Shown here piece after piece: positions 9,401-17,700 of a stretch of 64,000 nucleotides of DNA (positions are counted from its first letter, which is position 1; every line of letters begins with the position of its first letter). This DNA is from Cafeteria roenbergensis (taxonomy: Eukaryota; Sar; Bigyra; Bicosoecida; Cafeteriaceae). Under the pieces are notes generated by a model. That model was not told where the DNA came from. It did no database searches and worked only from the letters and a program-made list of their open reading frames with translations. Where the stretch lies: positions 186,001 through 250,000 of the forward strand of contig VLTN01000052.1 in assembly GCA_008330645.1 (NCBI GenBank), read 5' to 3'. Made by a program: the position numbers and the translations under genes.

Positions 9401-11945
9401 GCATGACGGGGGGCGCAGCGGCCCAGCAGGCTGCGCGCCCCTCGGCAGCGTGATGGTGATGCAGCGGATTCCGGCGTCGCCAGCCAACGCCCGGGTTATG
9501 GGTGACGACTACGTGGTCACTCCTGTGCGGAGGTCATTCAGGGTGGGCATGCGGCACGCTGAGAAGGCGAAGAAGGCCGCGGCTGAGGCGGCGGCTGCAG
9601 CGGCGGGCACCTCGGCAACGGCCCAGCAAGCCTCCGGCGCCCGCGCCACATCCTGCTCCTCGTCGTCGTCAACTTTGAAGGTGGCGTCAACCGGCCATCT
9701 GGAGCTTGTCAAAGAGGAGTCTGCAGAGGCGGAGGCTGAGGCGGAGGCGGATATGCAGGAGGGCACGGCAGGTGGACAGTCCAGGCCAGGTGGTGCCGGC
9801 CAGGCACTGGCCACCCCGACGTCTGTCACGGGCGCGGCGTCAGGGGCACATGGTGCCGCTGGAATGTCGCTCCGGAGTCGCTCCATGAAGAAGGTGGTTG
9901 CCAAGAGTGGCACGCCCTGCGGAAAGCTTCCCAGCACAGTTCCAGCGGCGGCTAGCGCCGGCCAGGCGGACAGGTCATCGGCTGCAGCGAGTTTCCTGGG
10001 CGCTGGTGGCCAGTCGGCCGTGGCGGCCACGAGAGACGCCACCGCTGCTTGTGCTGGCGCTGAGGCTGATGCTGATGCTGATGCTGACGACGCGGACGTG
10101 GATGCTGACTTCGAGGCAGAAGTGGAGCTGGGCCGCCCTTGCCGTGGCGGATCGGCCGCTGACGCTGACGCTGAGGCGCATTCGGATATGGGAAACGGCT
10201 GGCTCCAGCGCCTGAGCCCGGGCACGCTTCGGCGGCTCGGAATCGACGTGGTGACGCTGCGAGCGGGGGAGTCCTTTGCCTTCCTGCCCAACGAGGCAGT
10301 CTCGTCCCTCGGAGTGGAGGTCGTCGGCGGCTTCCAGAAGCAGCGCCCTGCCGCAGCCAGGCAGGGTGCCCGCCACCACCGCGGCGACGACGTTCACCAC
10401 GACAGCTGTCGGGACGGCGACGGGGCGGAGTCGTCGTCTGCAGCTGCAGCAGCAGCAGCGGCCGCGGCGGCGGCAGCGGTGGCGGCAGCAGGGTGCAGCC
10501 CAGTGTCCGGAGGCATCGCGACGCCGGGGCATGGGCGGAGGCGCCGGCGGGCGCGCCCGGCTGCGGCAGGGGCCATGGGCGGACCCTTCCCAATGACTGC
10601 AGCGCCTGCTGGCAGAGCAACCTCGAGGCTGGTCGGCTGCGCCGCCAGTCCCGTGGCTGGAATGCACGCGGCCGCCCGCTTTGAGGGCGTCGTCGACCCC
10701 GCTCACCGTCAAGCCGCCGACTCGTCTCGGGGTGACTCGCCTCTGATTGGCGCGATGGCTGGCCGGTCGTCCCCGTACGCGGATATTGCCCGCCCGCCGG
10801 TGTCCCCAACGGCTCGCTCAGCCGCTCTCTACTCGGACGGCAGCGCAGCTGCTGCCGCGGCCGCGGCTGCGGCAGCTTCTGACGCGGGTTCGACCTCGCG
10901 CCCGGTGGCGTTTTGCGCTTCCGCCGGGCAGACCTGCACGCCTGGTAGAGCCGCCAGAGGTGGCTCTGCCTCCCAGGCCTCTTGCTCGACTCCGGAGCCG
11001 AGCAGCTATGTGCGGGCGGTGCAAGCTGTCATTGCCAGGTCACGCGCGATGACAGCTGGGCCGGTGATGAGGGGCGCTGGTGCCGTTGGCACTGGTGCTG
11101 GTGCTGGTGCTGGTGCTGATGCTGGCCAAGGGGCGATGCCTGTGGCCGGTGGTGCTGTGCCAGGTGCCGACTCTCGCCGGATGCAGATGCATCAGATGCA
11201 GATGCAGCGCTCCCGGCCGCGGCAGGGCCTTTACGGGGCCTCGGCTTCTCGCGTGGCCATGCGCACTCTGGTCGTGCTGGAGGAGGCCGAGGCCGGCGCA
11301 GAGGCCGGGGATGGGGCCGGGTCATGCAGCTCGCCGGCAGACTCTCCGGTGGCAGCGGCCGGCCGCGGCCATGGCGGCGGTGCGGGGTTCCGCGGGCCCT
11401 CGTCAGGCCGGCTCACGGGCTGTGGCTCGGGCGACGATGTCAGTGGGCGTGGCAGCCCGTCCAGCGCCGGCACCGGGCCCGGCGGAATGAACCCCGTGGC
11501 GCTGTTCCGGGCCGAGTCGCCAATGGCGCTTGCGAGGGCACGCTCGGCGTCGGATCGCGACAGCGACACCGACGGCGAGCAGGAGCAGGAGCAGGAGCAG
11601 GCCGAGATTGAGGTCTGCGCCCAGGCCAGGCTTGGAGGTGTCTGCGCTGAGACACAATTCGACGGCACACTGCGAGGCCGCAGGTCCAGCAGGAGGGAGT
11701 CTGCGGCGGCTGAGATCCGCGCGGCCGCTGCTGCGACCGGGTCTGACTTTTCTCCGGACAAGGAGAACGCTGCGTCGTGCGGCACGCCGCGCGGTGGCAG
11801 GAACCCAGTGGCCAGAGCTCTCGGCTCCGCCGGCCCCAAGTCGTCCGCACGCGAGCTGGGCCCTTCCCGCTTGGCTGGCGCAGCAAAGCGCGCTTCGGTG
11901 GCGGTCGGGGCCCGCCGCGTCGTAGCGCGCATGCCCGAGCTCTGA
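6428..11945 (+). CDS. CKAP2-like cytoskeleton-associated / mitotic protein, 1664 aa
   Basis: Three exons fit in phase: 6428-6591, 6914-7811 and 8013-11945 (donors GTGAGT and GTGAGC, acceptors CGCAG). Residues from about 335 to 405, spanning exons 2 and 3, resemble the helical repeat in the CKAP2 C-terminal domain: NKALLAIVVAAIEEA, then FWVGWARAHEDGGD and GRLLEGA. A later TPVRRSFR (about 856) and RRLGIDVVTL...FLPNEAV (about 1095-1120) match the order of CKAP2's TPVRRS and final conserved motif. A KEN box (SPDKENAAS, KEN at 1604-1606) lies near the C-terminus, as expected for an APC/C-degraded mitotic protein. Long Ala, Asp-Ala and Gly-Ala tracts fill the spaces. Vertebrate CKAP2 binds spindle microtubules; that role here is inference. 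Gene structure is confident, family assignment moderate. Confidence 0.7.
10441..11132 (+). repeat. Trinucleotide and GCTGGT repeats inside the CKAP2-like gene
   Basis: The segment holds three coding microsatellites: GCA/GCG runs at about 10441-10490 and 10846-10880 (poly-Ala), and GCTGGT units at about 11086-11130 (Gly-Ala). A GCTGATn run (Ala-Asp) lies just outside at about 10064-10095. All are translated in frame. Confidence 0.75.
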
Positions 11946-12331
11946 GCAAGGCACATCAGGAGGCCACCGCACCGAGGCGTCGGTTTCGTGGTTGCCGAGA
12001 GAACTGCCAGCGCCTGCACGGCTTGCTCGAGGAGCGATAATAGCGTGCCTCGACCCCGCCCCAAGTCGGGGACGCACCAGCTTCGCGACTGAATGCAGTT
12101 CATTTGTTTTCGAGCGCAATGGCCAGAGTTCGTTGCATGCGTGGCTTTTGCGGATCCGACTGCGTATCTCGAGCGACCCTTGCACGATGAGCGCGAAAGT
12201 GGGTATTCCAGAACCAACACACGACTAAACGGAACTCCAATTCGCACGCGATGATGCCGCAGCCACTGCTTCGCAGCACTGCCTCGTTCTCAGGGAGCCG
12301 CGAATCGTCTCGTACAGCAACTGCGGGCGAC
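11946..12331. other. Convergent intergenic region (3' ends of CKAP2-like and ankyrin genes)
   Basis: About 390 bp between two convergent genes. It is visibly less GC-rich than the coding DNA, as expected for 3' UTR sequence. No terminator motif or conserved ORF is evident. Confidence 0.5.
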
Positions 12332-14054
12332 TCAATGTCGCCAAAGCGCCAGGCAGCGGCGGCGGGGCCATCGCTGGAGGCCCTCGGCATCTCGCAGGAC
12401 CCGCATGCACTCGTCTCCATCACAAACGCTAATCGCATCCTCGCCATTCTGCAGCCACAGCAGCGGCTCGACAAGGAAGTATGCGCTTCAACCAGCAGCG
12501 TCAGAGCGCAAGCGCACGCCTGGAGTTCGAAAACAACGCTCTCGCTGAGCAGCAGTGCCCCGATGCATGCGCTTCCAACAATCTGACATCACGCCTGGCT
12601 TCGACGTCGGCCCCGCGGCGTAAGAGCAGTCGTGCCACGTCGGCGTGCCCCTCTCTTGCAGCAAGCATCAAGGGTGTCCACCCAACCTGCAGCCACGCAC
12701 TTCAACGCCCAGCGAAATGCCACGTAGGATCCTGCCGCCTCTGACTGTTGGTTGGTCAGTGGCCTCATCGTGGACACGTCGTGCAAGGCCCGAGAGCTTT
12801 TGCGTTCCCAAGTCGGCAGCTGAGGTGGCCGCGGCAAGCAAGGCATCCCAATCCAGCAATGGCCGCAGATCTGCGTACCGGGGCTCTGGCCTGAAGCGCA
12901 GCTCCGCGGTCGAGCAACAGCAGCGCAGTGTCGTGATGGCCCTCCACGGCAGCCAGCATCAGCGCTGTGCCGCCACCCTGCGTACGCTCCGTGCATTCAA
13001 CCAGCCAAAAGCCACAGTCACACGGGCTATGGCGCTGAGACTTGTGTCACACAGTCACCCGGGGAGGATCATTCTGGGGTTCTCTGCAGATCAACGCGAC
13101 ACTCGACCAACACTGTTCTTGGCCTCCAGGTCGGAACCACGATCCAACAGCAGCCGCACTACATCGCAGTGCCCCTCCTGAGCTGCGGCAATCAGGGCAG
13201 TCCATCCAGCCTGCACCATCAGGCAAGGTGAGCGTGAGAACAGGGCACTTCAGAGCGAGTGCATCGAGCAAGGCGGCGCAGGTGGTTCGGAGTCTGGGCT
13301 GCACGGCGCGTGCCACGGAATCTGTCGTGTCTTCGCTTGGCAGGGCTTCGGGTCAGCTGCTGGCTGTTGGGCAATGCGTGCTTCAGTTCTGACGTTGGTC
13401 CTGCAATGCAAATCTGCTCCGTGGTCCAGCAGCAGTGCAGTCGTGGCCGCCTGGCCAGCTCTCGCCGCAGCGATGAGAGCTGGAGTTCCCCTCTGCGCTT
13501 CGCGTGGCACATAGCCAATGAATCACCGCACCCCGTCAGCACAGTCTTTTGGCACTGTGCCGCCCATTCCCCTGTCATCCGAGGGGCGGGGATTGTGCAG
13601 CTCCCAAGGTGTCTCAAGTGCCCCCAATGTCGATTGCCAGAGGCACGAGGTGGCCTAACGGCAAGCCCGCGGCTTCAAGCACATGGCGCAGATTCAGCAT
13701 ACCTTTCCCCTCGCGTTCGCATCGGCGCCACGGTCCAGAAGCAGGCTCAGCACCTCCGATTTGCCAGCTTCGGCGGCGAGCATGAGCGCGGTCCACCCGT
13801 CCTGCGCCAGCGCAGCCAGCCTTGCGACAGCTGCCGACAATGGCAGACAGGAGTACGAAACACGCGCCCACACAGATCCTCCCCGGTGGATACCTCGCCA
13901 AGAGACTGCAATCGAGCCCCTTGCTCACGGGCCGGCACCAGCTCAACGGTGCTCCAGTCTCCAGCAGCTTCGCAACTTGCTCGGCATCGCCCGCGCCGGC
14001 AGCATCCAATAGCAACTGGCCTAGCTCATCGGTCGTCAACGCGTCGCTGGCCAT
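12332..14054 (-). CDS. Ankyrin-repeat protein with one repeat per exon, 245 aa
   Basis: Seven exons on the minus strand: 13929-14054, 13703-13801, 13394-13492, 13112-13210, 12879-12977, 12588-12686 and 12332-12448. Exon 1 encodes a start Met and a half ankyrin repeat (ELGQLLLDAAGAGDAEQVAK). Exons 2-6 are each exactly 99 nt and encode one complete 33-residue ankyrin repeat of the form xGWTALMLAAxEGHxDVxxLLLDRGADxxAxxx. Exon 7 carries a degenerate last repeat (NGEDAISVCDGDECMRVL) and a basic tail. All introns are phase 0 and fall at the same residue of each repeat, nine residues from the Gly of DRGAD. Ankyrin repeats bind proteins; no partner can be inferred. Donors (GTATGC, GTCAGA, GTTGGT, GTACGC) differ from the GTGAG donors used elsewhere in the window. 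Confidence 0.85.
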
Positions 14055-14705
14055 CCTTGCTGCCGTGCTGAGGCCAGCGCGGCCGTGAACTGCAGTTGCA
14101 ATCGCCAGCTCTGCAGCCGCGCGGCAGCGAGCCGGCGCCAACGCGCTTTGTTCGGAGCGCCCGGCTTGCGAAGCTCCACCCATGCGGCTGTGCTTCGCGC
14201 ACGGAGGCCTTCGTGATGGAGGATCACCGATTCGGCGAGGAGTGGGCGCAGGCCAGTCAGGCTGTGGCGAAAGGGCAGATTTTGCGAGGGAGCCACACAG
14301 CTGTTTCATGGGCCAACGACCGTCGCTCAGGCGAGGAGAAATGACCAGCACGGTCCGCCCTGGGAACACAAGGTCGCTCGTGAGAGACGCAGCGCAAGTC
14401 GCGAGGCAAACTCCACACGAAGCAGCAGATCAAACGACATATCCATCGGACTTGGGTCTCTCGCATTGAGGGCTGCCGGGCTTCAACGCATCGTGCCGAT
14501 GCGGACAACGCCGTGCTGCTGGCTGCTCGAATGGCAACACCGACACACTAACGTCCCTTCGTCATTGGGCGCCCGCAGTCCTTCGTGGCCAAACCAAACA
14601 CCCTGCAGTCCGGTGCCAAGCCGAACAACTCATCTGCGGCTGGTTCGCCATCTGCTCGATGTTGAGGCACTCTCTGCTCCGCCCCCCCCCTTCCGTCTGA
14701 GTTGC
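14055..14705. other. Intergenic region upstream of the ankyrin gene
   Basis: About 650 bp between two minus-strand genes. It should contain the ankyrin-gene promoter and the 3' UTR of the next gene. No protein motif, repeat or RNA gene recognised; base composition is less GC-rich than in the flanking genes. Confidence 0.45.
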
Positions 14706-17700
14706 TTAGCACACGACGCACTCCGCGCACGCCCGCAGGGTCCTGTCGCCACAAAGGCCCGGCCTCTCCTCCGCACCGTCTGCGAAGGCCTCGTCGGCAC
14801 CCGCCTCAAGCCGGCTGATCAGCTGACCATCGCTGTCGTGGAGCAACACAGCATCACTCTCGGGGTCGGCCGTTGCCGCCCCATCTGCAGCTCCCTTCCA
14901 GCCTCCCCCTCCGTGCGCCTTGCTGGGAGCAGTATACGTCTCCGGCACTAGTGATCGATCGAGGCGCTTCGTAAAGCTCTTCGCGAGTTGCGCCGCCAGA
15001 GCATCCGAGGCTTCGCTCGTCGCGGCCGTGGCAATTGCTGGCGCGGCCTTGGCAGGCGCTGCCATAGTTGCTGGCGCGGCCTTGGCAGGCGCTGCCATAG
15101 TTGCTGGCGCGGCCTTGGCAGGCGCTGCCATAGTTGCTGGCGCGGCCTTGGCAGGCGCTGCCATAGTTGCTGGCGCGGCCTTGGCAGGCGCTGCCATAGT
15201 TGCTGGAGCAGCCTCGAGACTCAACCGTGCTCTGTGACCGGCAGATTGTTCCGCCGGGTCGTGAGCAGTGGGGGAATCAGTGTCATCGTGGGGCAAGCTA
15301 TGCGCGACCGTTTCCCGCTGCGAGCTTGACTGGGCGCGATGTCCGCTTGATGGGGCCTGCGCCAGGCTGGTTCCGGCGCCCTCGTCCGGGCCAGGCAGCG
15401 CCGTTACGTCAGCGTGGCAGGGGGAGCCGGCGAGCGGGCTCCGGGGTCCCACGGCGGCGGGAGCGCCGCTTGTTGCTGCGCTGTGGGGGTTCGCCCCCGC
15501 ACTGAAGGCGAGCACGACGTCGGCAGCGCCATCGCTGTTCTGCGCGGCAGAGCTCAGCATGCTGTTGAAGCTCGACGTGGACAGGGCAGAGCCACTTGGG
15601 GCCGAAATTCCAGTCACCAATGCCATGCGGCTCTGCCTGCCCGCGCTTGCTGCGTCATCCTGTGGGTGACAAATCGCAGATCCGTCGGTCACGTCTCGCA
15701 TGCCGGAGCCATCGCTGCTCGGGCTGCCTCTGGAGCCTGGCACGGCCGCTCTGAACTGGCTTGCCACTCTTGATGCCTCGCTCATGCCGCGAGAAACCCC
15801 CGCGAAACTGCTGTGGCGCTTCAGCGGGCTGCGCCGTGACGGCGACGTCGGCGACGTCGCCGCGGCTGCAGCCTGGCGGTCCTTGGTCGATCGCATCTTG
15901 GCGTCGCTGGCAGCGCGAGACATGCCGGACCGGCCAGCGCTGGTTGACGTCCGCTGCGCCCCGGCAGAGCCCTCGGTTCCGAATGGTCTGCCACGGGAGG
16001 GCGCGGGCGCCGGAGCAAGGGCCACCCCAGCGCCGCCAGCTGCAGCGTCGCTTGCAGCGTACCCGCCCGCCTCAGCCTCCTCGGTGACGTCGGAGCCCGC
16101 ACCGAGGGGAGACGACGGCCCAGCTGCGGCTGTGCCGGCTCTGTCGCGAAGCGGCCCCGACAGCGCCACCGGGCTGGCGGCAGAGCCAGCCGCGCCGGGA
16201 TGGTGCAGCATGTCAAAGCTCTGCCGCGCGGACGGCGACGGCAAATAGTGGAACCGAGACGCAGCCCCGGGCGACCCTTCCATGTCCGGCAGAGCCAGTC
16301 CGCCGACGTCCAGCTTGGAGTCCGAGTCGAAGCCGGTCCCGAAGCCGGCGGTCCTTGGCTGGGGCCCGGACTCCGCGGACCCGGCTTGGTCGGCGTGCTC
16401 GCGGGGACCGCCCGCGGGGCGCGACGGGACGACGAAGCTGGAGTGGTCGAAGGCGCGTCTCGATCCGCTCTCGCTGGTGGCGGGGGCGGACCCCACGCGA
16501 GAGGAGACGCAGGAGGGGGCGTTGGAGAAGGCCGCGTGGCTGCGAAGGTCTGCGGTGTCCGACCAGTCGGACATGCGGCTAGCAGCGCCGGTGGTGCCGG
16601 GGCTGGTCCTCCCGGACCGGCGCCGGCTGCGGTAGCTGTGGCTGCGGCGGTGGCCGTGCCTGTGAAGGAGCTGCTGCGCTGACGCACCGCTGGCGACCGT
16701 TCCACTGAGCGACGCAGCTAGTCCCGACGGGCGCCGGCCCGAGGTGGCTGCAGTGTGCGAGGGCGAGACGAGTCCCGGCTCCGCGGCCCCACCAGCTGCA
16801 GCAGCGGTGACAGGCGTCATGACGCCTGCCACCGAGGAGCTGCCGCCGATTCGTTCAGGAGAGGCCCCTGTGGGCCCCCCCACGCTCGCCGCGGTGGGCA
16901 CCACGACAGGGGAAGCAGCTGCTGATTGCGCCTCGCTCGCGCCCACGGACCGACGGCGAAACGATCCGCCGACGGACAGGCTGTCCCCTGCCCTCGCCAG
17001 AGAGCTCCGCCCCACAACGGACACCTCCATGTCGCGACCTGTCCCAAAGCGTTGATCATCGGAGAGACGCGGCAGAGCCGGCTCTGTCTCCACACTGGCA
17101 TGAGGGAAGTCATCGACAGAGCCGCGAGAACTGCCTGGGACACGGCTGCCCGCACCTTCAGCCGCTGGCCGAGCGACACTGCCGCGGCCAATCGATCTGC
17201 CGAACGCGACTCCGCGGTGCTCGCTGGCAGAGCCGTCGGCGTCCTCGCCGGTCCCGTCACTGGGAGTATGCGACAGACTCCAGGACCCTTGGTCGAGGTC
17301 GTCCCCCTGACTCTCATCCGCCCCCGCCGCGAGCTCTGCCGCGGGGTCACTGAATGGACCATCCCCTCCGGCCGCGTCCCCCGACTGGGGGTGGTACGGC
17401 AGACCCGGGATGACCGCGGCGTAGCGTGCAGTCAAGTCCCTGTCCGCTGACTGCGCCTGGGAGCGCTGCTGGCGTATCGCTCGCCGCTGCTGCTGACCCT
17501 GTGGAGATTGATGAGGAGGGACTCTGGCGGCAGAGCCAGCCATCGCCCCCTTGGAGCTGCCTGGCCGGCTCGGCCTGTTGTGGCCACGGGCGTTGGCCGC
17601 CAGCCAGCTCTGAGCCCGCTGCTGGCCGAGACTGGAGTCTGCTCCCGCATCCAGGGGGCCCCTTGCGGCATCAGAGACAGCAGCAACCGCTGCCGCAGTG

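Noticed and set aside
12251-12586. Plus-strand 111-codon frame with protein-like composition opposite the ankyrin gene's last exons
   Set aside because: The minus-strand reading supplies a phase-correct terminal ankyrin exon over the same bases; the plus frame overlaps it fully and shows no family motif.
13640-13700. tRNA-like words near 13650 (GGTGGCCTAACGG...TTCAAG)
   Set aside because: No cloverleaf with matching acceptor and T arms can be folded; the segment lies in an intron of the ankyrin gene.
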